Shown here: positions 1 through 5,966 of the stretch, in pieces | Layout of the letters: every line of letters starts with the position of its first letter | Position numbering within the stretch: the stretch's first letter is position 1 | Origin: Candidatus Roizmanbacteria bacterium RIFCSPHIGHO2_02_FULL_43_11 | GTDB taxonomy: Bacteria > Patescibacteriota > Microgenomatia > UBA1406 > HO2-37-13b | Length of the DNA: 11,059 bases | Direction: 5' to 3' | Assembly: GCA_001789515.1 (NCBI GenBank) | Contig: MFZT01000046.1 | Span: forward strand, 4,686-15,744 | Position numbers and translations under genes: made by a program | The notes under the pieces: generated by a model | The model's database searches: none | Seen by the model: only the letters and a program-made list of their open reading frames with translations | What the model was told of the DNA's origin: nothing

Positions 1-252
1 GCCGTCCATCCAGAAAACTTTATATCCATGCTTTTGAATATTTGAGGCTGCATAGGCTGGTACCATAGGATAGATATAAGTCGCAGAGTTGAAAAACTGG
101 AATTGGCGGTTTTGAGAGAGCAATGCGATTCCTTTTTTTGATTCAATTGGTGGGTAACCAACAACAACAACAATGTCTTTGAGTTTTTTGATGGCGACAT
201 TTCGCGTGTTTGTTGATTTCGTAAGTTTCAAGGCGGGTTTCTTCGTTTTCAT
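1..252 (-). CDS. B12-binding radical SAM protein, N-terminal fragment (runs off left edge)
   Basis: Only the first 84 residues are inside the window, starting at the ATG at 252-250; the gene continues beyond position 1. After a lysine-rich start, residues 26-33 form a hydrophobic strand (IVVVVGYPP) that fits the first strand of a Rossmann-like cobalamin-binding domain. It is followed by a PPIESKKG stretch, LLSQNRQFQFF, TYIYPMVPAYAA and GYKVFWMDG, a pattern I associate with B12-binding radical SAM proteins of uncharacterised CPR type. The cobalamin histidine motif and the CxxxCxxC cluster motif would lie outside the window and cannot be checked. It is the last visible gene of the minus-strand glycan operon, 37 nt after the ferredoxin, which could supply electrons to its cluster (inference). 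A role in modifying a lipid or sugar is plausible but unproven. I am fairly sure of the family and unsure of the function. Confidence 0.65.
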   Translation of the reverse strand, partial: MKTKKPALKLTKSTNTRNVAIKKLKDIVVVVGYPPIESKKGIALLSQNRQFQFFNSATYIYPMVPAYAASNIQKHGYKVFWMDG

Positions 253-289
253 GGGTGTTCTGTAAGTATGACAAATAAGAAACACCGTG

Positions 290-553
290 TCAAGACTTCG
301 GCCACAATTTCTTGCCGTTCTCATACACTTCAATCGCCAATACAGGACACGACTGAGCAGCCGCAACTATTTTCTCAAGTCTGTCCCAGTCTCCGTTTTT
401 CACAATTGCAATATTGCCTTTGTCAAGATCAAACGTAGAAGGTGCAAAAACAACACAGGTTGCGGCAGAAATACACAAAGGGCGAATAATGCGGATTTCC
501 AGGTCGCCCTTTTTTACAATCTGCACATCTGGCTGTGCTTTATTTTTTGCCAT
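290..553 (-). CDS. small [3Fe-4S]/[4Fe-4S]-type ferredoxin
   Basis: An 87-residue soluble protein. The cluster motif is C27-x5-C33 and, 35 residues later, C69-P70, followed by VLAIEVYE, the usual end of single-cluster ferredoxins. The position that holds the second cysteine in [4Fe-4S] ferredoxins is A30. The C-x5-C...CP spacing therefore matches the three-cysteine ferredoxins that often carry a [3Fe-4S] cluster, as in those serving cytochrome P450s; the cluster type here is inference. The AAQSCPVLAI helix and FDLD stretch are also family features. The gene overlaps the end of the upstream glycosyltransferase by 14 nt, so translation is probably coupled. It lies just before a B12-binding radical SAM gene, whose reductant it may be. 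No strong Shine-Dalgarno site is visible; a GAG lies about 8 nt before the start. Confidence 0.85.
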   Translation of the reverse strand: MAKNKAQPDVQIVKKGDLEIRIIRPLCISAATCVVFAPSTFDLDKGNIAIVKNGDWDRLEKIVAAAQSCPVLAIEVYENGKKLWPKS

Positions 554-1556
554 AAATGTTCTCTTGTCTTAATAACCCAACAAAAAACCCCTTGATAAAC
601 TGTATGCCATATACCATGTGGGTCAGAAATAACACTATAGCCGAGAGATGGGCGATTTTCAAGGATTTTGTATGTGAATATGCGTGAGAACCCAGATTAA
701 AGAGTAAGAAGATATACAGAAGCAATGGGGACAAAACCACGGGCCACATAGATGAAAAAAAACTAAAACTCAATATCAATCCTGCAAGGTAAATCACAAA
801 AAAAGCGGGGACAAGATAAGCGACATGTCGCGAGTTTTTGTCACCATGTGAAAAAAAAGCACCTCGATGAAATCCATAGCGTGCATGTTGTCGAAGATAT
901 CCTGGAATGTCTGATCGTCTGTGGTGGTGCACAAGAACAAGAGGAGAATATAAAATTTTTCCGCCAAGTGTATATACAATATCTTCACAAAGCTTACTGT
1001 CCTCCCCTGGCCAAAAATCGTTATTAAATCCACCAAGTTTCTTAAATATATCTTTCCGTACAAGAAAGTTCATTGAAGGATAATCATCAACATACCTAGC
1101 AGGGGCTTTGGTAAATCGATAGGCGAATCCTCCACTCCCAACCCATGATTTGAAAATTTCATCAAATACCTTCTCCCAAATATTTGTATAGGATGGTAAA
1201 ACTCCCGGGCCGCATACTGCCATAATATTCTCTTTTTCAAAAAGAGTCATGGCTTGTGAAAGCCAGCTTCTGGCTGGGTATGCATCATCATCGATAAACG
1301 CAAGAATATCCCCCTTGGCCGCTTCTGCCCCAATGTCACGCTTTAAAGCTGGTCGTGTGATGCTGCCAGTTGGAATGATCCGAAGCCATGGATACTTTTG
1401 AACGATCTTCGCATGATTATGTGGTAGGGTATTTGGCAGAACAATGACCTCAAAATCCTTAAACGTCAATCGTGCATGCGCTGGAAGGTTTTCATCTAAA
1501 ATATAATCATTAATTTCAAGGACAGGGATAATTACAGATACGCGTGTTTTGTTCAT
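540..1556 (-). CDS. family 2 glycosyltransferase with C-terminal membrane segments
   Basis: 338 residues. The N-terminal GT-A domain begins with the strand VSVIIPV at 6-12. It has the metal-binding DDD at 89-91 within LAFIDDDAYP, and a WPGEDSKLCED segment at 182-192 that matches the acceptor/catalytic ED region of family 2 enzymes. A HHHRR stretch at 210-214 and QHARYGFHRG (223-232) follow. The C-terminal third carries about three hydrophobic helices (roughly 246-266, 271-290, 302-322), which would hold the catalytic domain at the inner face of the membrane. Family 2 enzymes of this build add a sugar from a nucleotide donor to a lipid-linked or surface acceptor; the sugar and acceptor cannot be read from sequence. 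Its start codon overlaps the flippase stop as ATGA, so the two are translationally coupled. All core residues look intact. Confidence 0.9.
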   Translation of the reverse strand: MNKTRVSVIIPVLEINDYILDENLPAHARLTFKDFEVIVLPNTLPHNHAKIVQKYPWLRIIPTGSITRPALKRDIGAEAAKGDILAFIDDDAYPARSWLSQAMTLFEKENIMAVCGPGVLPSYTNIWEKVFDEIFKSWVGSGGFAYRFTKAPARYVDDYPSMNFLVRKDIFKKLGGFNNDFWPGEDSKLCEDIVYTLGGKILYSPLVLVHHHRRSDIPGYLRQHARYGFHRGAFFSHGDKNSRHVAYLVPAFFVIYLAGLILSFSFFSSMWPVVLSPLLLYIFLLFNLGSHAYSHTKSLKIAHLSAIVLFLTHMVYGIQFIKGFFVGLLRQENIYGKK

Positions 1557-2800
1557 GCTGTTTTGTACCTTGATGATAGGAATATGAATATATAGGCTCC
1601 GGCAAGCGCCGCAGAGTAGCTGATATTAACCTGAATGATGCTTTGAACGGATGTGCCCATAAAGAAAAGTGACACAATGTAAATGGGTACTGCCAGAAAA
1701 CCTACGATCTGTGCCTTGTGTTTTCGTGCAACGAAATAATTATTCATAATATTGCACGCTGCGTACAATATGCCAAAGATCGCAGCTTGAGGCAACAGTT
1801 GGGCGATCACTGAAAATTCCTTACCTAAAATAACAGCCACAAGTTGTCTGCTAAAGATTGTATATAATCCCCATGCGCTAATCCCTGTTAGCACAAGCAA
1901 ACAAAGAACTGCGTACATTGTTTTAGTCTGATTTTTCTTAGTTTCCTTTGCCGAGAAGAAGATGAGTGTGAGAGCATTGATGGGCCCTAGAAAATAAAAG
2001 AGTGTTTTTGCAAACAAGCTCCATGCGCCATATATGCCAGCCTGATCGTCGGGGAAGAATTTTTTGACATATATAATATCGACGTTACCCAAAAAAACAA
2101 TACCGAGTAGGGAAAAAGATGTCAGGAGCGTGGATGTCTCAAGCAGCACAGATCTTAATCTTCTGTCAAAAGTGTATGTTTTTTTAGGATGCTGTTTTTG
2201 ATGAGTTAAAATGTGTCGACCATATAAAATACCAAAAAGGATGCTTGCCCCCAGCCCTGTATAGATGCCCCTTAACCCAGCAAAGCCGATGAAAGCAATA
2301 GCTGCTCCTGACAGCTTAATACCTGCGGAAATAACAGCAACAATACTCGCTTCAGCAAACAATTGAAGGCCATTAAGCAGTGCCATATATACTGTGTTCA
2401 TGAGACCAAAATACACTGCAAAGACAAGTATGAAACTGGCGGCTAGACTCAATTTTGTTACAGAAGGGATAACAAATGCAAGCAGAAATAATACCACTGC
2501 CAGCAACCACCACTGCTTAAGCTTGAAGAGTGCCCATATCTCGATTGCTCGCGCAACTTCAGCGCGCCTTTTTCCTGCATACCCAAGTCTTCGAATGAGC
2601 ATCGCAGGAATTGTCGAAAATGGGATACTTGCAATTGCCAGATATGAAAAAACACTTACAATTTCACCATACCCAACTGGTCCGACCGCCCGCGCAGAAA
2701 GAACATGAAAAAAATAATGAAAAAAATTAACAATAACTGTGCTGACAGATAACAGGAAACCGCCCTTAATAAATTTATTGCGAAGTATTCTGCCCAACAT
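1553..2800 (-). CDS. Wzx-like polysaccharide flippase (MOP superfamily)
   Basis: A very hydrophobic protein with about a dozen predicted membrane helices. The opening helix is followed by LSARAVGPVGYGEI, the typical first-loop signature of oligosaccharide flippases (family pattern: R-x-LG-x-x-x-YG). Such proteins move undecaprenyl-linked glycans across the membrane. I chose the ATG at 2800 (415 residues, MLGRILRNKFIKGG). The frame stays open to an ATG at 2878, but those 26 extra residues are polar, unlike the family N-terminus, and lie wholly inside the upstream glycosyltransferase gene. With the shorter start the overlap with that gene is 26 nt; with the longer one it would be 104 nt. No convincing Shine-Dalgarno site marks either start. 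The stop overlaps the next start by 4 nt. It sits between two glycosyltransferases, which supports glycan export. Confidence 0.85.
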   Translation of the reverse strand: MLGRILRNKFIKGGFLLSVSTVIVNFFHYFFHVLSARAVGPVGYGEIVSVFSYLAIASIPFSTIPAMLIRRLGYAGKRRAEVARAIEIWALFKLKQWWLLAVVLFLLAFVIPSVTKLSLAASFILVFAVYFGLMNTVYMALLNGLQLFAEASIVAVISAGIKLSGAAIAFIGFAGLRGIYTGLGASILFGILYGRHILTHQKQHPKKTYTFDRRLRSVLLETSTLLTSFSLLGIVFLGNVDIIYVKKFFPDDQAGIYGAWSLFAKTLFYFLGPINALTLIFFSAKETKKNQTKTMYAVLCLLVLTGISAWGLYTIFSRQLVAVILGKEFSVIAQLLPQAAIFGILYAACNIMNNYFVARKHKAQIVGFLAVPIYIVSLFFMGTSVQSIIQVNISYSAALAGAYIFIFLSSRYKTA

Positions 2801-3599
2801 GCATGTACGGACCAGGGACAATCTTTTTAATCGTTCTCCCAATGCGTGAACGCTTTGTGGGATAAGAATAGTAATCAAGCAACTTGTCCCGATAAAAAAT
2901 GGCCATAGTGTCGATAAACATACCCCATATGGTACTCAGGGTTGCAGCTGAGGAAAGGCCCGCAAAATGGTAGTTCAACTTAATCGGAGCTTCATACATG
3001 CGTTTGAAACCCAGCCTTCGGGCAACAACAAGAATCTCTAAATCCCCGGTAAAACGTTTTTCAACAAGACGTGGTAGTACTTTGGAAATAACCTTTTTTC
3101 GGAAAATCTTAATACCTGCCTGCGTGTCTTTAATTGTAATGCCGAAAAGCATTTTTACTAGTATGTAATATCCAAGGCTTAAAATCCTGCGTGCAACTGA
3201 ATAGTGCACTATCGAAGCAGGGTGACGCTTTGATCCCACAATAATATCTGCCTCATACCATTCCATATGTTCAAGTAACATTGAAATACCATTGGGATCA
3301 ATCTCTTCACCAGCATCTATGAACATCACATAATCACCCTTTGCATGGAGCATACCAATACGCAGACCATAGCTTTTTCCTTGATTTCGTTTGTATGCAA
3401 GAATAGTTGTCTTGTCAAGCTTTGCTTTTTTTAGCTTTTGAAATGTTTTATCCACCATTCCATCAACAACGACAATAATTTCGTGGTCATAGCGGACAGT
3501 GTTAAGAACTTCTTGCAAACGTCTAATATTAGAGACAATAGTTTCTTCTTTTTTATACGAAGGGACAATAAGACTTAAGAAATGATGAGTAGATTGCAT
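2775..3599 (-). CDS. DPM1/GtrB-like family 2 glycosyltransferase (polyprenyl-phosphate sugar synthase-like)
   Basis: 274 residues, first gene of the minus-strand operon. The GT-A fold is clear: LSLIVPSYKKEETI at the N-terminus, VVVDGMVDKT (43-52) at the nucleotide site, YVMFIDAGEEIDP (90-102) where the metal motif belongs, and DTQAGIKIFR (158-167), a hallmark of dolichol-phosphate mannose synthase and GtrB relatives. FTGDLEIL (183-190) corresponds to the conserved F-x-x-D-x-E-I-L segment. These enzymes transfer a sugar from a nucleotide donor to polyprenyl phosphate on the cytoplasmic face. There is no long C-terminal membrane domain, so it would act as a peripheral enzyme. The metal motif reads D95-A-G97 in place of DxD, so the last acidic ligand is missing, although E98/E99 follow directly. 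The start is an ATG with a TATAAT box 6 nt upstream. Confidence 0.87.
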   Translation of the reverse strand: MQSTHHFLSLIVPSYKKEETIVSNIRRLQEVLNTVRYDHEIIVVVDGMVDKTFQKLKKAKLDKTTILAYKRNQGKSYGLRIGMLHAKGDYVMFIDAGEEIDPNGISMLLEHMEWYEADIIVGSKRHPASIVHYSVARRILSLGYYILVKMLFGITIKDTQAGIKIFRKKVISKVLPRLVEKRFTGDLEILVVARRLGFKRMYEAPIKLNYHFAGLSSAATLSTIWGMFIDTMAIFYRDKLLDYYSYPTKRSRIGRTIKKIVPGPYMHVGQNTSQ

Positions 3600-3605
3600 A
3601 GGGGT

Positions 3606-3611
3606 ATTATA
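3606..3611 (-). promoter_or_regulatory. -10 box, probably leaderless, for the minus-strand glycan operon
   Basis: On the minus strand a perfect TATAAT lies 6 nt before the ATG at 3599. Using the usual -12 to -7 numbering, transcription would start at the A of the start codon, so the mRNA would have no leader. The position of a -35 element 17 nt upstream falls inside the period-8 repeat and shows no TTGACA-like match. This is a sequence prediction only. Confidence 0.6.
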
Positions 3612-3614
3612 TAG

Positions 3615-3684
3615 GGAAGGATGGAAGGATGGAAGGATGGAAGGATGGAGGGATAGAGGGATAGAGGGATAGAGGGATGGAGGG
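3615..3684 (+). repeat. period-8 tandem array (GGAAGGAT / AGAGGGAT)
   Basis: Eight complete 8-nt units plus a six-base remainder. Units 1-4 (3615-3646) are identical GGAAGGAT. Unit 5 (3647-3654) is GGAGGGAT. Units 6-8 (3655-3678) are identical AGAGGGAT. GGAGGG at 3679-3684 ends the array. The two homogeneous blocks joined by an intermediate unit suggest that each block grew by slippage or unequal exchange from a mutated copy. The plus strand is almost pure purine. The array begins 3 nt upstream of the -10 box of the minus-strand operon, so copy number changes would move whatever lies upstream of that promoter. Confidence 0.95.
3650..3684 (+). other. predicted G-quadruplex motif
   Basis: Five GGG tracts at 3650-3652, 3658-3660, 3666-3668, 3674-3676 and 3682-3684 are separated by four 5-nt loops (ATAGA three times, then ATGGA). 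Four tracts with loops of 1-7 nt meet the usual intramolecular G4 rule, and the fifth is a spare. The G-rich strand is the plus strand, which is the template strand for the minus operon and the coding strand for the plus operon. Whether it folds in the cell is unknown. Confidence 0.7.
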
Positions 3685-3710
3685 CGTAGTGTGGAAGTTA
3701 TACTTATTTC

Positions 3711-3874
3711 TAGTTCACCTAGTTCACCTAGTTCACCTAGTTCACCTAGTTCACCTAGTTCACCTAGTTCACCTAGTTCACCCAGTTCACCTAGTTCACC
3801 CAGTTATAACTAGTTGACCTAGTTCACCCAGTTCACCCAGTTCACCTAGTTCACCTAGTTATAACTAGTTCACC
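3711..3874 (+). repeat. period-9 tandem array (TAGTTCACC)
   Basis: Eighteen consecutive units. Units 1-8 (3711-3782) are identical TAGTTCACC. Units 9, 14 and 15 are CAGTTCACC. Unit 12 (3811-3819) is TAGTTGACC. Units 11 (3801-3810) and 17 (3856-3865) are 10-nt variants ending in TTATAAC. Units 10, 13, 16 and 18 are again perfect. Units 9-12 (3783-3819) and 15-18 (3838-3874) form a 37-nt higher-order duplication with two differences, offset by 55 nt. The distal half is homogeneous and the half next to the plus promoter is degenerate. There are no unique spacers, so this is a minisatellite and not a CRISPR. The 10-nt units and in-frame TAG triplets argue against coding. Confidence 0.95.
3855..3868. 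promoter_or_regulatory. 14-nt perfect palindrome inside the period-9 array
   Basis: CTAGTTATAACTAG is a perfect inverted repeat centred about 28 nt before the start codon at 3890. A related 10-nt palindrome (AGTTATAACT) lies at 3802-3811. It could be a binding site for a dimeric regulator just upstream of the -10 box, or simply a by-product of the CTAG junctions of the array. There is no direct evidence of binding. Confidence 0.35.
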
Positions 3875-3878
3875 CAGG

Positions 3879-3884
3879 TATAAT
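3879..3884 (+). promoter_or_regulatory. -10 box, probably leaderless, for the DUF59-GT39 unit
   Basis: A perfect TATAAT ends 5 nt before the ATG at 3890, predicting a transcript start at or within a base or two of the start codon. The surrounding CAGGTATAAT lines up with the 10-nt variant units of the adjacent array (CAGTTATAAC), so the box looks like a modified array unit. No good -35 hexamer is seen at 16-18 nt spacing. Confidence 0.6.
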
Positions 3885-3889
3885 TGCTT

Positions 3890-4198
3890 ATGGCGGAAAA
3901 ATCTGTAATCGAGAAGGTTTGGAAAGCATTACAAGAGGTTCTTGATCCGGAGTTATATATATCTATTGTTGATCTTGGACTGGTTTATGAGGTTTGCGAA
4001 AAGAATAGTAAGGTGAAAATTATTATGACACTGACTACCTTGGGATGTCCGCTTTTTGGTTCCATTGAGCAGGAAATTCGAGAGAAATTAAAACGTATAA
4101 AGGGTATCACAGAGCTGGAGATAGAACTCACTTTTGATCCGCCATGGAGCACAGATCGCATGTCAGAGCGCGGCAAGGCGGTGTTAGGAATATCATGA
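3890..4198 (+). CDS. MIP18/DUF59 family Fe-S (metal-sulfur) cluster assembly factor
   Basis: 102 residues, the normal size of stand-alone DUF59 proteins related to SufT and PaaD, which help load or mature Fe-S clusters in target proteins. Visible family features are LDPELYISIVDLGLVYEV (18-35), TLTTLGCP with the conserved cysteine C53 (48-54), and the C-terminal FDPPWSTDRMSERGKAVLGI (82-101). I use the ATG at 3890. A TTG at 3884 in the same frame would add two residues but lies on the last base of the -10 box. The gene leads a two-gene unit with the GT39-like enzyme 3 nt downstream, an odd partner. Across the divergent promoter lie a ferredoxin and a radical SAM protein, which are possible clients (inference). 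Which protein it serves cannot be told from sequence. Confidence 0.9.
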   Translation: MAEKSVIEKVWKALQEVLDPELYISIVDLGLVYEVCEKNSKVKIIMTLTTLGCPLFGSIEQEIREKLKRIKGITELEIELTFDPPWSTDRMSERGKAVLGIS

Positions 4199-4201
4199 AT
4201 T

Positions 4202-5902
4202 ATGCAGAAATACTTCGGAGTTATTCTAATACTTCTTCTGATCCTGTATACCCGCTTTATCGGTCTTAACTGGGGTCTCCCCTACCCCATGCACCCTGAT
4301 GAGCGCAATATGGCAGAAGCCATTACTCAGCTTAAATGCCCATCCTCTCCAACATCATTTATGAGCGTTCGAGAATGCATGAATCCACATTTTTATGCTT
4401 ATGGCCAGGCTCCGTTGTATACAGGGTACGCCTTGGTTCAGGGGCTGCATTATTTTGCAGGGACATTGGGAGCGTCTATTAGTTTTGAGGAGGCAACAAT
4501 GAGTCTGCGAGTACAGTCAGCATTACTTTCAATGGTCTTGGTTGGAATGATGTGGAAAACTTTTATGCTTCTTTATCCTGGCAAACCTAGGCCAGTATTT
4601 TCCGCGGTGTTAATGCTCATTCTAACTTTACAACCCTACGCCATTCAGTTTGCCCATTTTGGTACAACTGAAACTGCGCTGATGCTTCTGTATATGTCTA
4701 TTATCTACGCATGTCTGAGGCTGATACGTAGCCTTGATGGAAAATGGATACTGCTTATTGGTGCTGCAACTGGGGTTGCAGTGGGTATAAAAACATCATC
4801 ACTACTTTTTACAGCATTGCCAGTATTTGTTCTTATTAATACTGTGCTTCGACAGTCAAAAAAGCATATACGGCAATATGCTCAATCTGTCCTCCTGCTC
4901 ATACTTAGCGCCGTTTTATTCATGTTAATAACATCTCCCCATTCCATTATTAACTTTTCTGATTTTCTTCAGTCGATGAAATATGAAATTCCCGTTGGTC
5001 AGGGAGCCTTGAAAGTATTTTATACACGTCAATTTGAAGGCACAATACCGATCATTTTCCAATTCACGCACATATTCCCCTATACTCATGGGCTGCCTGT
5101 GCTTTTACTATTTATTGCAGGCTTTTTATGGCTCCCCTGGAAAGATAAACAACTTAATATCTTGCGACTGAGCTGGCTAATTTTTTTTATACCAACAGCA
5201 TTTCTCTATACAAAATGGACCCGATTTATAGCACCGATTATGCCAGTGATGACGGTCTTTGCAACATTGATTTTTACACAAATATGGGAGAAAATATCAT
5301 CTTTACCCCTGCGAATAGCCCTGCTTACTGTTGTAATACTCCCAGGAGTTGCGTACTTAAGCATTTATCAGCATCCAGATGTTCGTTTTGAAGCATCGCG
5401 TGTTATTACCAACACCATACCTTCTGGCTCTCATATCTTAGAGGAGGCTGGGAACGTGATCAACATACCAATTCCTATCCCCGATTCCCTTCAACCTCTC
5501 CCCTATTATAATTTTGAGGCATTTGATTTGTATAACCTTGATAGTGCTATCAAAATGAGGGCTTTGGATAGTAGTCTACAAGAAGCAAATGCTGTCATCA
5601 TCCCCTCTCGCAGGATATTCGCAGATCACACTTGTATTGACCCTGATGGTTCAACCTCAATTTCCCAACTTCTTCCTTTTCAGAATTGTGGAAAACTTTT
5701 GAAAGACTACCCCTACATCAATCAATATTATCAGCGACTCATTGGGCCCGAGAGTTCCTATATCCAAACAGCTCTAATTACTTCATATCCGAGAATTGAA
5801 TTATTCGGTATTAAGCTCGTTGAATTTCCAGATGAACGTGCAGAGGAGACATGGACTGTTTTTGATCATCCTGTTGTGAGAATTTATGAGAAAGTGCAAT
5901 GA
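4202..5902 (+). CDS. GT39/PMT-like membrane glycosyltransferase (GT-C fold)
   Basis: 566 residues. A signal-anchor helix (5-22) leads to HPDER (31-35), the acidic first-loop motif at the catalytic site of GT-C enzymes of the PMT/ArnT type. About ten further hydrophobic segments run to residue 390, including HFGTTE (152-157), GIKTSS (195-200), SPHS (245-248) and KWTRFIAPIMP (338-348). Residues 391-566 form a hydrophilic C-terminal domain that should face outside. Enzymes of this class use a polyprenyl-phosphate sugar to modify proteins, lipid carriers or glycans on the outer face; the acceptor is unknown. The DPM-like enzyme encoded across the divergent promoter could supply the donor (inference). 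Two cysteine pairs in predicted outside regions, C46/C59 and C478/C496, might form disulfides. It starts 3 nt after the DUF59 stop, so it is probably co-transcribed. Confidence 0.83.
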   Translation: MQKYFGVILILLLILYTRFIGLNWGLPYPMHPDERNMAEAITQLKCPSSPTSFMSVRECMNPHFYAYGQAPLYTGYALVQGLHYFAGTLGASISFEEATMSLRVQSALLSMVLVGMMWKTFMLLYPGKPRPVFSAVLMLILTLQPYAIQFAHFGTTETALMLLYMSIIYACLRLIRSLDGKWILLIGAATGVAVGIKTSSLLFTALPVFVLINTVLRQSKKHIRQYAQSVLLLILSAVLFMLITSPHSIINFSDFLQSMKYEIPVGQGALKVFYTRQFEGTIPIIFQFTHIFPYTHGLPVLLLFIAGFLWLPWKDKQLNILRLSWLIFFIPTAFLYTKWTRFIAPIMPVMTVFATLIFTQIWEKISSLPLRIALLTVVILPGVAYLSIYQHPDVRFEASRVITNTIPSGSHILEEAGNVINIPIPIPDSLQPLPYYNFEAFDLYNLDSAIKMRALDSSLQEANAVIIPSRRIFADHTCIDPDGSTSISQLLPFQNCGKLLKDYPYINQYYQRLIGPESSYIQTALITSYPRIELFGIKLVEFPDERAEETWTVFDHPVVRIYEKVQ

Positions 5903-5949
5903 GATTTGGCCATTATGCCGCAATTCGCAAAAAGTTTAATGCTACTGTG

Positions 5950-5958
5950 TGCTATAAT
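5950..5958 (+). promoter_or_regulatory. extended -10 promoter for the thioesterase gene
   Basis: TGCTATAAT is an extended -10 element (TGn then TATAAT). It ends 8 nt before the ATG at 5967, which predicts a leader of about 2 nt. It sits in the 64-nt gap after the GT39-like gene, so the thioesterase is probably a separate transcription unit. No clear -35 is visible, which is common with extended -10 promoters. Confidence 0.65.
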
Positions 5959-5966
5959 CCCTTCAC

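Noticed and set aside
2801..2878. Longer flippase start at 2878
   Set aside because: The extra 26 residues do not resemble a flippase N-terminus and lie wholly within the upstream glycosyltransferase gene.
3711..3874. CRISPR array
   Set aside because: The 9-nt units are directly adjacent, with no spacers and no cas genes nearby.
3615..3874. Iteron-type replication origin
   Set aside because: No DnaA box, AT-rich unwinding region, dnaA, dnaN or rep gene is visible; position between two promoters fits a control region better.
3711..3878. Repeat protein encoded by the period-9 array (Ser-Ser-Pro or Val-His-Leu frames)
   Set aside because: One frame has TAG in every perfect unit, the 10-nt units shift the other frames, and there is no start codon or ribosome site.
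3884..3889. TTG start for the DUF59 gene
   Set aside because: It overlaps the -10 box, so it would lie upstream of the predicted transcript start; the ATG at 3890 fits the family.
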